DNA of 64,000 nucleotides, from assembly GCF_008693185.1 (NCBI RefSeq), contig NZ_VXKN01000009.1, forward strand, positions 1 to 64,000, given 5' to 3'. Within the stretch, counting starts at the first letter, position 1; each line of letters opens with the position of its first letter. Source of the DNA: Acinetobacter qingfengensis (GTDB taxonomy: Bacteria; Pseudomonadota; Gammaproteobacteria; Pseudomonadales; Moraxellaceae). The position numbers and the translations under genes are program-made. The notes beneath the pieces were generated by a model. It saw only the letters and a program-made list of their open reading frames with translations. It was not told the origin of the DNA and ran no database searches. Below are positions 27,941-39,052 of the stretch, in pieces.

Positions 27941-29314
27941 TTACGCTGTGGCTTGAATGAGTGCGCTGATTTCAGCAACTTTATCCTGTACACGTTGCGC
28001 TGCATTTTCGCCTTGTGCTTCAATATTTAAACGTAATAGAGGTTCTGTATTTGATGCGCGAATGTTGAAACGCCACAAATCAAACTCACAGGAAATGCCA
28101 TCCATTTTGTCCAAGCGAGGTTGTTGATCCTGATATTGTGACAGTACGTGCTGGATAGTGGCTTGAGTATCTTTGACTTTGAAGTTGATTTCCCCGCTAC
28201 ATGGATATTTTTGAATCATATCGTTGACCAGTGTTGATAGTGATTGTTGTTTTTTTGATAGTAAATCAATGACAAGTAACCATGGAATCATGCCACTGTC
28301 GCAATAACCAAAATCCCTGAAATAATGGTGTGCAGACATTTCGCCACCATAAATGGCATTTTCTGCGCGCATAACTTCTTTAATAAACGCATGTCCAGAT
28401 TTGGATTGTACAGTTGTTCCTTGATATTGTTGTACAACATCAATGGTATTCCATGTCAGACGTGGATCGTGAACGACTTTTTCCTGACCAGATTTATTTA
28501 GGAATGCAGCAGCAAGTAAACCAACAATGTAATATCCTTCGATAAATTGACCAGTTTCATCAAATAGGAAGCAGCGGTCAAAATCACCATCCCATGCAAT
28601 GCCTAGATCTGCTTGATGTTGTAATACGGCATCATGAGTTACACCCTGATTCTCTAATAAAATAGGATTAGGAATACCATTTGGGAAGTTTCCATCAGCT
28701 TCGTTGTGTAATTTAATGAATGTCACAGGAATTTGATGCTGTTTAAAGCGGGCTTCAATGGCATCAATCACATGTCCTGCAGCACCGTTTCCGGCATTTA
28801 CTAGAAGCTTTAGCGGACGTAACGTATTGATATCAATATAGGAAAAAAGATGGTCTACATATTCATCAAGGATGTTATAAGATTTTGTTGTGCCTTTTTG
28901 TAACGGTGTTTTAAAATCTCCAGATTCAGCAATGTGTTGGATATCGCGTAAACCTGTTTCAATGCTGATCGGTTTGGCATTTTCTCGTACCAGTTTCATG
29001 CCATTATAATTCATTGGATTGTGGCTAGCCGTGATTTCAATCCCCCCCTGAACATCCAGATGAAATGCTGCAAAATATACTTCTTCAGTACCTGTCATGC
29101 CTAAATCTAGAACATTGACTCCAGCATCATTTAAGCCCTGAATGGTGGCTTGTTTTAGTGCTTCGCTTGATAGACGGATATCACAACCTACGGCAACCGT
29201 TTGAGGCTGATAGAGATCACCATAAGCCCGGCCAATACGATACGCAACATCTTCGTTTAATTCGGTACCCAGTTCACCACGAATATCATAGGCTTTCACA
29301 CAATTAATTTTCAT
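27941..29314 (-). CDS. Phosphomannomutase / phosphoglucomutase
   Basis: Interconverts hexose 1- and 6-phosphates, feeding GDP-mannose or UDP-glucose synthesis. 457 residues of the ManB/AlgC type. The phosphoserine loop is [10 protein letters not shown] with Ser97; the metal loop is DGDFDRC; the sugar loop is [10 protein letters not shown]; the phosphate-binding motif near the end is [11 protein letters not shown]. It is divergent from galU. In Acinetobacter a similar mutase (pgm) lies at the end of the capsule locus. Glucose versus mannose preference cannot be told. Confidence 0.92.
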   Translation of the reverse strand: MKINCVKAYDIRGELGTELNEDVAYRIGRAYGDLYQPQTVAVGCDIRLSSEALKQATIQGLNDAGVNVLDLGMTGTEEVYFAAFHLDVQGGIEITASHNPMNYNGMKLVRENAKPISIETGLRDIQHIAESGDFKTPLQKGTTKSYNILDEYVDHLFSYIDINTLRPLKLLVNAGNGAAGHVIDAIEARFKQHQIPVTFIKLHNEADGNFPNGIPNPILLENQGVTHDAVLQHQADLGIAWDGDFDRCFLFDETGQFIEGYYIVGLLAAAFLNKSGQEKVVHDPRLTWNTIDVVQQYQGTTVQSKSGHAFIKEVMRAENAIYGGEMSAHHYFRDFGYCDSGMIPWLLVIDLLSKKQQSLSTLVNDMIQKYPCSGEINFKVKDTQATIQHVLSQYQDQQPRLDKMDGISCEFDLWRFNIRASNTEPLLRLNIEAQGENAAQRVQDKVAEISALIQATA

Positions 29315-29424
29315 TCAATATCCTTGAGTTTTGATGGCGTTGTTAATAAAACAATAAGTATATCTAATCTTATGTATACCTTGTGTAAAGAAGATGAATC
29401 TATCACTATGAATGGTTATTTTTC

Positions 29425-29452
29425 TTGAAAGGTTATTTTGTTAGGATATAAA
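29425..29452 (+). promoter_or_regulatory. Promoter of the galU operon
   Basis: TTGAAA (29425-29430), 16-base spacer, TATAAA (29447-29452), about 30 bases before the galU ATG. Confidence 0.6.
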
Positions 29453-29481
29453 TAATTTCTTAGTCTAACAATCGTGAAAAT

Positions 29482-30360
29482 ATGATGAATGTAAAAAAAG
29501 CAATTTTGCCTGTTGCCGGTTTTGGTACTCGTTTGTTACCAGCAAGTAAATCTATCCCAAAAGAAATGATTACTGTAGTTGACCGTCCAGCAATTGACTA
29601 CGTTGTTCAGGAAGCAGTAGCCGCAGGCATTGATACCATTATTTTAGTGACTCACCCGGCAAAGCATTCTATTGAAAATTATTTTGACCGTAATAAGGAA
29701 TTGGAAGCATTACTTGAGCAAAAAAAGAAAGATAAAATTCTTGATGAAGTCCGTCGCATTATTCCAGATCATGTGAGTGTGATTGCTGTACGTCAGCCTG
29801 AACCACTAGGTTTGGGACATGCAGTATTATGTGCAGAAAAAATTATTAACAACGAACCGTTTGCTGTTCTTCTTCCGGATGTTTTGGTTGATTCAACAGA
29901 CAAAAACAACTTACAGCAAATGATTGAACAATTTGACGCAAGTCAGGCATCACAAATTATGGTTGAAGATGTGGAACCTTCCCGTGTCGACCAATATGGT
30001 ATTGTGGCGCTGGAACAAAATGCAGGTCAGCCAACAAATAATATTGTTGCATTGGTTGAAAAACCTGCTGTAGATCAAGCTCCATCAACTTTAGCTGTGG
30101 TCGGACGTTATATTTTTACGCCGGAAATCTTTACTTATTTGCATCAAACCCAAGCAGATAAGTCTGGTGAAATTCAGTTGACAGATGCAATGGCTAAATT
30201 ACTGGAGATACAAAAAATTCAAGCCTTTACATTAAAAGGTTATACTTATGATTGTGGTAGTAAAATTGGTTATCTAAAAGCAGTTGTTCATTACGCATTG
30301 AAACGTAGTGATCTTAATCAGCAATTTTCTGAGTTTTTAGCCACGATTAATCACAAGTAG
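29482..30360 (+). CDS. galU: UTP-glucose-1-phosphate uridylyltransferase
   Basis: Makes UDP-glucose from glucose 1-phosphate and UTP. 292 residues, the usual length. The nucleotidyltransferase motif is ILPVAGFGTRLLPASKSIPKEM (split here: GFGTRLLPASK, then PKEM); GLGHAVLCAE and LLPDVLVD follow; YDCGSKIGYLKA is near the end. Start at 29482 or at the following ATG. First gene of galU, ugd-like, pgi; the spacing to the next gene is eight bases. Confidence 0.95.
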   Translation: MMNVKKAILPVAGFGTRLLPASKSIPKEMITVVDRPAIDYVVQEAVAAGIDTIILVTHPAKHSIENYFDRNKELEALLEQKKKDKILDEVRRIIPDHVSVIAVRQPEPLGLGHAVLCAEKIINNEPFAVLLPDVLVDSTDKNNLQQMIEQFDASQASQIMVEDVEPSRVDQYGIVALEQNAGQPTNNIVALVEKPAVDQAPSTLAVVGRYIFTPEIFTYLHQTQADKSGEIQLTDAMAKLLEIQKIQAFTLKGYTYDCGSKIGYLKAVVHYALKRSDLNQQFSEFLATINHK

Positions 30361-30368
30361 ATATATTC

Positions 30369-31637
30369 ATGCATATTCAAGTTTTAGGTGCGTCGATCAA
30401 TGCCGCTGTTATGGCATATCATTTGTCAGAGGTTGGGCACAGTATTGTGTGGTTACCTCAAGACGAAAGTTTATTTAAAAAATTGGACAGCCGCCGAACT
30501 ATTTTTGATGATCTTAGATTGACGTCAGTTCTTCATGATCAACTTGATGCTGGCCGTATTACGTTGTCACCTAGCGAAACGCAAGTCAGTGATATTTGTA
30601 TTTTAGCTTTTACTGCAGAACAATACATGTTGTTTGAATGTCAGCAAGATAATGATCTTTCTGAATTTAAACTGATTATTAATTATTCTCATGTGGGTCT
30701 GGGTAAAACTAATCTTTTAAAAAGTTTAACCAAAAATGCGAATGTTGTTTATATTCCTGATTTTTTACAGGAAGGTAATTTAATCCGTAGTTTTGTTTCG
30801 TCAAATCTGATTGTCGGATGTGAATCGGGTAAAGCTGTAGAAGCATTGGTACAGGAAGCATTTAGACCGATTTTTCCATTGGAAAGTCAATATAATTTCA
30901 TGTCAATTCTTTCCGCAGAATTTACAAAACTCTCCATATCTGGTTTTTTGGCAACCAAAGTCAGTTTTATGAATGACTTATCTAATGCGGCAGAAGCATT
31001 AGGGGTTGATATTGAGGAAGTACGGATTGCCATGGCAACTGATCCAAGAATCGGTAAACAATATTTATATCCGGGATGTGGGTTTGGTGGCGGAAATTTG
31101 ACACGGGACGTTTTAACATTAAAACAAGTGGTACAGCAAACAGGTAATACTACTGGCCTACTGGAAAAAATCTGGGATATTAATGAGTATCAGAAAGAAA
31201 TTATTTTCAGGAAATTATGGAATTTATTTCATTGCCAGTTAAAAGATAAAGTTATTGCATTTTGGGGTGCTGCATTTAAACCCAATACAGCCAGTCTGGC
31301 ACAGGCACCTATCCTTAAAATTCTTGAAGCATGCTGGGCACAGGGTGCGATTACACGAGTACATGATCCACGTGCTTTAACAACTTTAAAAGAACTGTAT
31401 CCTGATCAGCCATTATTACAGTTGTGTACAGATCAGTATGAAACCGTGATTGATGCAGATGCATTATGTCTGGTGACAGAGTGGAAACAATATTGGAGTC
31501 CGGATTTTAATGAACTTAGACGACGTATGCGGCAATTACATTTAATTGACGGACGTAATATTTATCGTCCTGAATATGTTGAACAACAAGGCTTTTCCTA
31601 TCAGGGGATTGGGCGTACAGGGGTGCGTAAACAATGA
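30369..31637 (+). CDS. UDP-glucose 6-dehydrogenase-like protein lacking the catalytic Cys
   Basis: 422 residues, with the three-domain layout of nucleotide-sugar dehydrogenases. [11 protein letters not shown] is the glutamate loop, [19 protein letters not shown] the central helix with its lysine, [14 protein letters not shown] the substrate loop, and [12 protein letters not shown] the C-terminal domain. Key features differ: the nucleophilic Cys of the usual GGSCFPKD is Asn243 here (GGGNLTRD), the helix Asn is replaced by Ser, and the N-terminal nucleotide loop is GASINAA rather than GxGxxG. Synteny (galU before, pgi overlapping by four bases) argues it is the operon's ugd counterpart, but oxidation to UDP-glucuronate is doubtful. 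Confidence 0.75.
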   Translation: MHIQVLGASINAAVMAYHLSEVGHSIVWLPQDESLFKKLDSRRTIFDDLRLTSVLHDQLDAGRITLSPSETQVSDICILAFTAEQYMLFECQQDNDLSEFKLIINYSHVGLGKTNLLKSLTKNANVVYIPDFLQEGNLIRSFVSSNLIVGCESGKAVEALVQEAFRPIFPLESQYNFMSILSAEFTKLSISGFLATKVSFMNDLSNAAEALGVDIEEVRIAMATDPRIGKQYLYPGCGFGGGNLTRDVLTLKQVVQQTGNTTGLLEKIWDINEYQKEIIFRKLWNLFHCQLKDKVIAFWGAAFKPNTASLAQAPILKILEACWAQGAITRVHDPRALTTLKELYPDQPLLQLCTDQYETVIDADALCLVTEWKQYWSPDFNELRRRMRQLHLIDGRNIYRPEYVEQQGFSYQGIGRTGVRKQ

Positions 31638-33253
31638 ATGTAGAACAACAATTAAAAGCACTTGCAGTACGGTATCAAACTGTACACATCCATGATTTAT
31701 TTAAGAATAACCCAAAGCGATTTGAGCAATTGCATCGCAAGCAGGATGGTATCGTTTTTGATTTTAGTAAACAGCGTCTGGATCAGGATGTACTGGATCA
31801 ATTAATTGCTTTGGCCAAAGAAAAAAAGCTTGATCAATGGATCAAAACTTTGTTTTCTCAAAGTGAAGTTAATCATACCGAACATCGTAGTGCCATGCAC
31901 TGGGCATTAAGAATGCCGCCGATCACTAATTTGGATGATCCGAATTATGCAGTCAACCATCTGGTACATAGCCAACTGGAAAAAATGTCTGCAATTGTGG
32001 AAAAAATTCAGAAAGGGCAATTTCGTGGTGTGACAGGTGAGAAAATTACCAATATTGTCAATATTGGTGTTGGTGGTTCTGATCTTGGACCATTGATGGT
32101 CTGTCATGCCTTGGCACCTTATCAACTAGATTTGAATGTTAAAGTCCATTTTGCATCAACAATGGACGGAAGTCAGTTGAGTCAGATTGCAGAAAATCTT
32201 AATCCTGCGTCTACATTGTTTATTATTTCCTCTAAGTCATTTACTACAATTGATACCTTACTTAATGCACAAACTGCAAGAAAGTGGTTAACAGATGCAT
32301 TGGGTGATCATCAGTCAGTGATTGATTGCCATTTTATTGGTGTATCGACCAATATTACAAAAATGAATGAGTGGGGTATTTCTCCCGATTTGCAGTTAAA
32401 TTTATGGGAATGGGTGGGTGGTCGTTATTCGCTATGGTCTGCGATCGGCTTACCTATAGCGATTTCAATAGGTATGGACCGGTTTAAAAACTTTTTGGCT
32501 GGGGCGTATGCAATTGATCAGCATTTTCAACATACTGATTGGTTGGATAATTTACCGGTATTGCTTGGTCTGATTGGTGTCTGGAATAATAATTATCTCG
32601 ATATTCATACACATGCAATTCTACCGTATGATGGTCGTCTAGAATATTTCACTTCTTATTTGCAACAATTGGAAATGGAATCAAATGGTAAATCGGTGAA
32701 ACGTGATGATTTACCAGTTTCAGGACAAACCTGTCCAATTATTTGGGGTGAAGTAGGGCCTAATGCTCAGCATGCTTTTTACCAATTACTTCATCAGGGA
32801 ACAGCAACAGTATCTAGCGATTTTATCATTGCTCAAAGTCGTTACCGAGGTGTAGTAGAGCCTAAAGTCGGAAAACCATTTGAAGCCTTTCAGCAACAGC
32901 ATCGTTTATCCGTTGCTAACTGTCTGGCACAATCCCGTTTGTTGGCTTTTGGTAGTTATGCTGTTGAGGGGAGTGAGACATTACCGATTTATCGCCAATA
33001 TCAGGGTAATAAACCGAGTACTACCATGATTATTCCAAAACTTGATCCATTTTATCTCGGTGCATTGATCGCAATGTATGAGCACAAAGTTTTTGTACAA
33101 TCAGTAATCTGGGATATTAATCCATTTGACCAATGGGGTGTGGAAATGGGTAAAACCATTGCTAAAGAGTTATTACCCGTGCTTGAAGGTCAAACATTGG
33201 AACAGCAATTTGATGTTTCTACTCAAGGGTTGCTCAATGAGTTTTTGAATTAA
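31634..33253 (+). CDS. pgi: Glucose-6-phosphate isomerase
   Basis: Interconverts glucose 6-phosphate and fructose 6-phosphate. 539 residues, within the normal range. [17 protein letters not shown] is the sugar-phosphate-binding segment (about residue 142), [14 protein letters not shown] holds the phosphate-binding serines, and [16 protein letters not shown] near residue 500 has the catalytic Lys. [26 protein letters not shown] is split by family signature 1, containing the catalytic Glu and His. It overlaps the ugd-like gene by four bases (ATGA). Confidence 0.96.
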   Translation: MNVEQQLKALAVRYQTVHIHDLFKNNPKRFEQLHRKQDGIVFDFSKQRLDQDVLDQLIALAKEKKLDQWIKTLFSQSEVNHTEHRSAMHWALRMPPITNLDDPNYAVNHLVHSQLEKMSAIVEKIQKGQFRGVTGEKITNIVNIGVGGSDLGPLMVCHALAPYQLDLNVKVHFASTMDGSQLSQIAENLNPASTLFIISSKSFTTIDTLLNAQTARKWLTDALGDHQSVIDCHFIGVSTNITKMNEWGISPDLQLNLWEWVGGRYSLWSAIGLPIAISIGMDRFKNFLAGAYAIDQHFQHTDWLDNLPVLLGLIGVWNNNYLDIHTHAILPYDGRLEYFTSYLQQLEMESNGKSVKRDDLPVSGQTCPIIWGEVGPNAQHAFYQLLHQGTATVSSDFIIAQSRYRGVVEPKVGKPFEAFQQQHRLSVANCLAQSRLLAFGSYAVEGSETLPIYRQYQGNKPSTTMIIPKLDPFYLGALIAMYEHKVFVQSVIWDINPFDQWGVEMGKTIAKELLPVLEGQTLEQQFDVSTQGLLNEFLN

Positions 33254-33284
33254 TCAACAGTTTTATCAATCTGGGTAAATAAAT

Positions 33285-33734
33285 ATGAGCCAGTTATTTC
33301 AGCGTAATATTTCTGTTGAAGCACAGCATATTGATCAGTTGGGACATGTAAATAATCTGGCCTATATGCAGTGGATGCAGGAAATTGCACTGGCACATAC
33401 TGAACACTTGGGACTGGGATTAAATGATTACCTTCAAATGAAGCATGCTATGGTCGCTAGCGAACATCATGTGAAGTATCGTAAAGCCTGTGTGCTTGGA
33501 GATAAACTTATCTTGCGCACATGGCTGGGTGAGCTATCAGGTTTTTCCTCTGTTCGACATTATTTATTTTACCGTCCTCAAGATGATGCAGTGGTATTTC
33601 AGGGAACCACATTATGGGTGTGTGTAGAATTGGCCACAGGACGAGCAAAACGACTGTCACCAACATTTAGCCAAACCTATCAACCTTTGAATGCTGACAT
33701 TGATCCGACTGACTTTAGGATTGAAATCGTTTAG
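33285..33734 (+). CDS. Acyl-CoA thioesterase, 4HBT/YbgC-FadM type
   Basis: 149 residues with the hotdog motif QHIDQLGHVNNLAYMQWMQE (His-Asp-x-x-Gly-His-Val-Asn-Asn), where the Asp is the catalytic residue in the 4-hydroxybenzoyl-CoA thioesterase family. HHVKYRKACVLGDKLILRTWL is the second block. It follows pgi by 31 bases and may be in the same transcript. Substrate unknown. Confidence 0.88.
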   Translation: MSQLFQRNISVEAQHIDQLGHVNNLAYMQWMQEIALAHTEHLGLGLNDYLQMKHAMVASEHHVKYRKACVLGDKLILRTWLGELSGFSSVRHYLFYRPQDDAVVFQGTTLWVCVELATGRAKRLSPTFSQTYQPLNADIDPTDFRIEIV

Positions 33735-33758
33735 ATACAGTATCAATTAGTATTGAAT

Positions 33759-33786
33759 TTGATTATACTGCTGTCAATTTTATACA
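33759..33786 (+). promoter_or_regulatory. Possible promoter of the lepA operon
   Basis: TTGATT (33759-33764), 16-base spacer, TATACA (33781-33786), about 60 bases before the lepA ATG. Confidence 0.5.
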
Positions 33787-33844
33787 ACAGAAATTTAATC
33801 CTTTGTTGTACATTTCACCGCATTAAAATGTATTAAGGTCATTC

Positions 33845-35662
33845 ATGGCAGCAGCTAAAAAATCTACGCCGATTAGTAACATTCGTAACTTTTCCATTAT
33901 TGCCCACATTGATCATGGTAAATCTACCCTTGCTGATCGTTTTATTCAAATGTGTGGTGGCTTGCAGGATCGTGAAATGCAGGAACAGGTTCTCGATTCC
34001 ATGGAATTGGAACGTGAACGTGGCATTACCATTAAAGCAGCCTCTGTGACCTTATACTATACACACCCGAATGGACAGGAATATCAACTTAACTTTATTG
34101 ATACGCCAGGACACGTGGATTTCTCCTATGAAGTGTCTCGCTCTTTGGCCGCCTGTGAAGGTGCCTTGTTGGTTGTAGATGCAGCGCAAGGAGTTGAAGC
34201 TCAATCTGTTGCCAATTGTTATACTGCTATTGAGCAGGATCTGGAAGTTTTACCTGTATTGAATAAAATTGACTTGCCACAGGCAGAACCTGAGCGAGTT
34301 ATTCATGAAATTGAAGAAATTATTGGTATTGAAGCAGTTGATGCACCAACTTGTTCAGCAAAAACTGGTTTGGGTGTGGATAGTGTTTTAGAGCGTCTGG
34401 TTGATGTGATTCCAGCACCAAAAGGTGATCGTGATGCACCATTACAAGCCTTGATTGTCGATTCGTGGTTTGATAATTATCTGGGCGTGGTTTCACTTGT
34501 GCGCATTAAACAGGGACGTATCCGTAAAGGCGATAAAATGCTGGTGAAATCTACTGGACAAACTCATCCGGTGACCTCAGTTGGTGTATTTAATCCTAAA
34601 CATACCGAAACCGATATGTTAGAGGCGGGTGAAGTTGGTTTTGTGATTGCTGGAATTAAGGATATTTTTGGCGCACCGGTTGGAGATACGATTACTTTGT
34701 CTGCAACGCCAGAAGTCACGGCATTACCAGGATTTAAAAAAGTAAAACCACAAGTTTATGCGGGTTTGTTTCCAATTGACTCCAGTGATTTTGAGCCATT
34801 TCGTGAAGCATTGCATAAATTACAAATTAATGATTCTGCATTGTTTTTTGAACCGGAAAGTTCGGATGCACTGGGTTTTGGATTCCGTTGTGGATTTCTT
34901 GGTATGTTACACATGGAGATTGTCCAGGAGCGTCTAGAGCGAGAGTACGATCTTGATTTGATTACTTCGGCACCGACAGTGGTGTATGAAGCTGTGACCA
35001 AAAAAGGTGAAACGATCTATATTGATAGTCCATCGAAAATGCCGGATGGCAGTACAGTAGAAGATTTGCGTGAACCGATTGCCGAATGTCATATCCTTGT
35101 GCCACAAGAGTATTTGGGTAACGTTATGACACTGTGTATAGAGCGTCGTGGCGTGCAAAAAGATATGAAATTCTTAGGAAATCAAGTTTCTATCAGTTTT
35201 GAAATCCCAATGGCAGAAGTGGTCATGGATTTTTTTGATCGCTTAAAATCCTGTTCACGTGGTTTCGCATCACTGGATTACAATTTTGTACGATTTGAAA
35301 GTTCAAGTTTAGTTAAAGTAGATGTTCTGATTAATAGTGAAAAAGTTGATGCTCTTGCCATGATTTGTCATCGTAATGATGCTAGACATCGTGGTATTGC
35401 ACTGGTTGAAAAAATGAAAGATCTGATTCCTCGTCAGATGTTTGATGTTGCTATTCAGGCTGCAATTGGGGCACAAGTGATTGCACGTTCCACAGTAAAA
35501 GCCATGCGTAAAAATGTTTTGGCTAAATGTTATGGTGGTGACGTAAGTCGTAAGAAAAAATTACTTTCCAAGCAAAAAGAAGGTAAAAAACGTATGAAAC
35601 AGGTCGGCAGTGTGGAAATTCCACAAGAAGCATTTCTGGCAGTACTCAAAGTAGAACGATAA
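33845..35662 (+). CDS. lepA: Elongation factor 4 (LepA)
   Basis: Ribosome-associated GTPase that acts in initiation/back-translocation and helps under stress. 605 residues. GTPase motifs are [12 protein letters not shown] (about 20-31), RERGITIKA (switch 1), DTPGHVDF (switch 2) and NKIDLP. The C-terminal LepA-specific domain has [33 protein letters not shown]. First gene of a run of nine same-strand genes to 41130; lepB follows after 16 bases. Confidence 0.98.
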   Translation: MAAAKKSTPISNIRNFSIIAHIDHGKSTLADRFIQMCGGLQDREMQEQVLDSMELERERGITIKAASVTLYYTHPNGQEYQLNFIDTPGHVDFSYEVSRSLAACEGALLVVDAAQGVEAQSVANCYTAIEQDLEVLPVLNKIDLPQAEPERVIHEIEEIIGIEAVDAPTCSAKTGLGVDSVLERLVDVIPAPKGDRDAPLQALIVDSWFDNYLGVVSLVRIKQGRIRKGDKMLVKSTGQTHPVTSVGVFNPKHTETDMLEAGEVGFVIAGIKDIFGAPVGDTITLSATPEVTALPGFKKVKPQVYAGLFPIDSSDFEPFREALHKLQINDSALFFEPESSDALGFGFRCGFLGMLHMEIVQERLEREYDLDLITSAPTVVYEAVTKKGETIYIDSPSKMPDGSTVEDLREPIAECHILVPQEYLGNVMTLCIERRGVQKDMKFLGNQVSISFEIPMAEVVMDFFDRLKSCSRGFASLDYNFVRFESSSLVKVDVLINSEKVDALAMICHRNDARHRGIALVEKMKDLIPRQMFDVAIQAAIGAQVIARSTVKAMRKNVLAKCYGGDVSRKKKLLSKQKEGKKRMKQVGSVEIPQEAFLAVLKVER

Positions 35663-35678
35663 GCACATAGAGGATCTT

Positions 35679-36740
35679 ATGGATTTTGATTTTAACTGGA
35701 TACTTGTTCCGGCTACCCTAATTTTCTTTTTTATCTGGTTGCTGGATAAGCTGGTTTTTAAACAGAACACGCAACTGAAACAAAAAAAACAGGCAGTTGT
35801 ACAGGCTGATCAGCAAGTTATTCAGGCACAACAGCATTTTGAGCAGTTAAAAGCCAAATATCCAGAGAAGGTCATTGCAGATTCTGTTCCACAAGCTGAT
35901 GATCCTGCCGAAATTATTCAGGCACGTGATCAGCTTGGTCAAATCAAGGTTCGTGCTGCACAGGCGCATAATGATCTTAATGTACACAAAACTAATCCAC
36001 TAATTAACTGGGCTTATGATTTTTGGCCAGTATTAGCAGTTGTTTTGGTATTACGTTCATTTTTTTATGAGCCTTTTAATATTCCATCAGAATCGATGAA
36101 TCCGACATTAGAAACAGGAGATTTTATTCTGGTGCAAAAGTATGCTTATGGCATTCGTTTACCTTTGTTAAACAACAAAATTATCCATACCAGCGAACCG
36201 GAAAATGGTGATGTAATTGTTTTTCGCTATCCGGAAAATCCAAGTATTAGCTATATCAAGCGAGTTATTGGCGTCCCTGGGGACAAGATTGTTTTCCAAA
36301 ATGGGGTGTTATACATTAATGGCGAAAAACAACCTTATCAGCTTGGTAGTCAGGTGTCCTTACCTGTGAAACTTGAAAGTGTGTCTGGTCAAGCCGAAAG
36401 CATTAATGTTCAAGCACAACAATGGGTGGTTAACATTGGTCAACATCGCTTTTTGACGCAATATATAAAACCTGAACAGACTGCGGTAGATGCACAACAA
36501 TATATTCAAAACTATCAGGCACAATCTTCTTTACCTTTATCACTGAATCAGAATTGGCAGGTTACTGTTCCACAGGGACAATATTTTGCGATGGGCGATA
36601 ATCGTGATCAAAGTGCAGATAGCCGTTATTGGGGATTTGTCCCTGAAGCGAATTTGACAGGTAAGGCAACTTATATCTGGATGCATAAAGACCCGGGATT
36701 ACACTTGCCGTCATTTAAACGCAATGGGAGTATTCCATAA
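35679..36740 (+). CDS. lepB: Signal peptidase I
   Basis: Membrane protease that removes signal peptides from secreted proteins. 353 residues. An N-terminal helix (about 7-25) is followed by a glutamine-rich cytoplasmic coiled segment, a second helix (about 113-130), then the periplasmic catalytic domain. The catalytic dyad is Ser139 (PSESMNPT) and Lys194 (YIKRVIGVPGD). The third signature is GDNRDQSADSRYWGFV. lepA-lepB is the classical gene order. Confidence 0.96.
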   Translation: MDFDFNWILVPATLIFFFIWLLDKLVFKQNTQLKQKKQAVVQADQQVIQAQQHFEQLKAKYPEKVIADSVPQADDPAEIIQARDQLGQIKVRAAQAHNDLNVHKTNPLINWAYDFWPVLAVVLVLRSFFYEPFNIPSESMNPTLETGDFILVQKYAYGIRLPLLNNKIIHTSEPENGDVIVFRYPENPSISYIKRVIGVPGDKIVFQNGVLYINGEKQPYQLGSQVSLPVKLESVSGQAESINVQAQQWVVNIGQHRFLTQYIKPEQTAVDAQQYIQNYQAQSSLPLSLNQNWQVTVPQGQYFAMGDNRDQSADSRYWGFVPEANLTGKATYIWMHKDPGLHLPSFKRNGSIP

Positions 36741-36756
36741 ACTGGAGTCATCAATC

Positions 36757-37137
36757 ATGTTAAAAAAACAGCGTGGCGTTTCTTATATCGGGATATTTAT
36801 TGGTATTTTACTGGCAGCATTGGCACTGAAAATCATGATTGCCATTTGGCCAGCTTATTGGGATGATCGTATCATTAATTCTGAAATAGAAAAATCATTG
36901 CAGAATTTATCTAAAACTAAAAATTCTGAAAGATTTAAACAAGATTTAATTAGTCGATTGTCCATTAATAATATTCAGGATATTGATCTGGATAAGGTAC
37001 TTAATGTTGATGATAGTGATGGTATTACCATAAAAAAAGACTATGAAGTGCGTAAGCACTTTATTGGCAATATTGATTTAGTGCTGACATTTAAGCAGAA
37101 TTTTTCTACACAAGGCTCAACCTCAGGTGGTCAATAG
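36757..37137 (+). CDS. DUF4845 membrane protein
   Basis: 126 residues from the ATG at 36757, which has GGAG nine bases upstream; 11 extra codons upstream overlap lepB and are unlikely. [22 protein letters not shown] resembles the start of a pilin-like N-terminus and forms one helix; the rest is a small periplasmic domain. DUF4845 genes regularly lie between lepB and rnc in gammaproteobacteria. Function unknown. It overlaps rnc by 11 bases. Confidence 0.85.
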   Translation: MLKKQRGVSYIGIFIGILLAALALKIMIAIWPAYWDDRIINSEIEKSLQNLSKTKNSERFKQDLISRLSINNIQDIDLDKVLNVDDSDGITIKKDYEVRKHFIGNIDLVLTFKQNFSTQGSTSGGQ

Positions 37138-37822
37138 TAAACAGGTGAAAGACGATCGGTTAATGTTGCGATTGGGATATCAATTTCAACAGCAGGAATT
37201 ACTTAAACAAGCGCTGACTCACCGTTCGGTAAGTCAGCGTCATAATTATGAGCGATTAGAGTTTCTGGGTGATTCTTTACTTGGTATGATTATCGCAGAA
37301 TATTTATATTTACGTTTTCCTTTGGAAAAAGAAGGACGTCTGACCCGAATGCGAGCAACACTGGTAAGGCAGGAATCACTGGCAAAAATTGCCAAGGATT
37401 TAAAGCTCAGTCATTCTTTGATATTGAGTGTTGGCGAATTGAAATCAGGCGGTCATAATCGTGAGTCTATACTGTCTGATGTGGTAGAAGCGATTATCGG
37501 TGCGATTTTCCTTGATTGTCAGCAACTGGAAATTTTAAAGTCAATTGTTCTAAAATGGTATCAGCCTTATCTTGAAGAAATTGAACCGGGCGATCAGTTA
37601 AAAGATCCCAAATCCCGCCTGCAGGAATATTTACAGGCAAAAAAATTACCCCTACCGATTTACGATGTGGTCCAGATTCAGGGCGATGCACCGAATCAGC
37701 ATTTTACCATTCATTGTCAGGTCGAAGGTTTATCTATTGTTAAAGGTGAGGGTGCCAGTCGCCGTTTTGCCGAACAAGCTGCAGCCGCAGAAATTTTAAA
37801 GTTATTGGAGCACGTTGAGTGA
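37127..37822 (+). CDS. rnc: Ribonuclease III
   Basis: Cleaves double-stranded RNA in rRNA and mRNA maturation. 231 residues. The RNase III signature is [15 protein letters not shown] with the catalytic Glu/Asp (about 38-52), the second acidic site is [13 protein letters not shown], and a double-stranded RNA-binding domain occupies about 155-228 ([29 protein letters not shown]). The start is GTG at 37127 inside the DUF4845 gene; a GTG six codons on is possible. Confidence 0.96.
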   Translation: MVNSKQVKDDRLMLRLGYQFQQQELLKQALTHRSVSQRHNYERLEFLGDSLLGMIIAEYLYLRFPLEKEGRLTRMRATLVRQESLAKIAKDLKLSHSLILSVGELKSGGHNRESILSDVVEAIIGAIFLDCQQLEILKSIVLKWYQPYLEEIEPGDQLKDPKSRLQEYLQAKKLPLPIYDVVQIQGDAPNQHFTIHCQVEGLSIVKGEGASRRFAEQAAAAEILKLLEHVE

Positions 37823-38829
37823 GTACTCAGGACCATCAGGATCAATCGCAAGAACAGGACGTTATTGGCCAGTTCTTTAACAATGAACAACGTGAAATTC
37901 CAAGTGATTTTCGCAGTGGCTTTGTTGCGATTGTTGGACGACCAAATGTGGGCAAATCCACCCTCATGAATCACTTGCTAGGTCAAAAACTTTCAATCAC
38001 TTCCCGAAAACCACAAACCACTCGACATAAAATTATTGGAATTGATAGCCGTGAAAAAATGCAGGCTGTGTATGTTGATACACCCGGAATGCATAAAAAA
38101 GAAGTGCGTGCAATCAATAAAATGATGAATAAAGCAGCTCATTCTGCTTTACGTGATGTTAATCTGGTTTTATTTGTGATCGATAGTCAAAAATGGACAC
38201 AAAATGATGAGCTTGTTCTGGAAAAACTGCGTAATGCGGAAATGCCAGTAATTTTAGTGATCAATAAAGTTGATACACTGGATGATAAAAAAACAATTTT
38301 GCCATTGATTCAAGAACGTACCAAACTCATGAATTTTGCTGAAATTGTTCCAGTTTCAGCATTACGAGGTGCCAATCTTGATCATTTGCGTGGCACCATT
38401 ACCAATTACTTACCGTTTTCACCACCATTATATGCATTTGATCAGTTGACGGATCGTTCAGAACGCTTTTTGGCAAGTGAAGTCATCCGTGAAAAAATTA
38501 TGCGTCAGTTAGGTGAAGAATTACCTTATGATTTAACAGTACAAATTGAAAGTTTTAAGACGGAAGATTCAACTGTTCATGCAAAAACTGGAAAAATGAA
38601 ACCTGCATGTACATACATTGATGCAACAATTTTTGTAGAACGCCCGGGACAAAAAGCAATTGTAATTGGTGATAAAGGTCGTAAGCTTAAACAAATTGGT
38701 ATGGATGCACGTACAGACATGGAAAAAATGTTTGAGCAAAAAATTATGTTAACACTCTGGGTAAAAGTCAAAGGTGGCTGGTCAGATGATGAGCGTGCAT
38801 TAAAAAGTTTGGGTTATAGTGATATATAA
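37819..38829 (+). CDS. era: GTPase Era
   Basis: Essential GTPase that binds the 3' end of 16S rRNA during small-subunit assembly. 336 residues from a GTG at 37819 overlapping the rnc stop (GTGA). GTPase motifs are [15 protein letters not shown] and NKVDTL. The C-terminal KH domain holds [17 protein letters not shown]. The N-terminus is about 35 residues longer than in E. coli Era and is acidic. Confidence 0.97.
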   Translation: MSTQDHQDQSQEQDVIGQFFNNEQREIPSDFRSGFVAIVGRPNVGKSTLMNHLLGQKLSITSRKPQTTRHKIIGIDSREKMQAVYVDTPGMHKKEVRAINKMMNKAAHSALRDVNLVLFVIDSQKWTQNDELVLEKLRNAEMPVILVINKVDTLDDKKTILPLIQERTKLMNFAEIVPVSALRGANLDHLRGTITNYLPFSPPLYAFDQLTDRSERFLASEVIREKIMRQLGEELPYDLTVQIESFKTEDSTVHAKTGKMKPACTYIDATIFVERPGQKAIVIGDKGRKLKQIGMDARTDMEKMFEQKIMLTLWVKVKGGWSDDERALKSLGYSDI

Positions 38830-38840
38830 GTGGTGATAAT

Positions 38841-39044
38841 ATGAAAAAAATATTGATTTTATTAAGTTTATCATCAGTATTACTATTACAGGGCTGTATC
38901 ACTAAAGTTGTAACCGTTCCTGTGAAAGTTGCTTATAAAACCACTAAAGGTGTAGTGAAGGGTACTGCCGCGGTCGTAGGTGCTGTAATTCCTGATGGTG
39001 ACGAAGAGAAAAAAGAAGAAAATCAAGAACGGGATCAAGACTAG
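38841..39044 (+). CDS. Small lipoprotein (NF038104-like)
   Basis: 67 residues. The signal MKKILILLSLSSVLLLQGC has lipobox LLQGC with Cys19. The mature part is a Val/Lys/Thr-rich stretch (VVTVPVKVAYKTTKGVVKGTAAVVGAV) and an acidic/charged tail. It resembles the small NF038104 lipoproteins of Acinetobacter. Role unknown. It lies between era and recO with short gaps. Confidence 0.8.
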   Translation: MKKILILLSLSSVLLLQGCITKVVTVPVKVAYKTTKGVVKGTAAVVGAVIPDGDEEKKEENQERDQD

Positions 39045-39052
39045 ACATATTT

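Noticed and set aside
31077..31097. Sequencing error explaining the missing Ugd cysteine
   Set aside because: The change Cys to Asn needs two base changes and the neighbouring residues also differ, with the frame intact.
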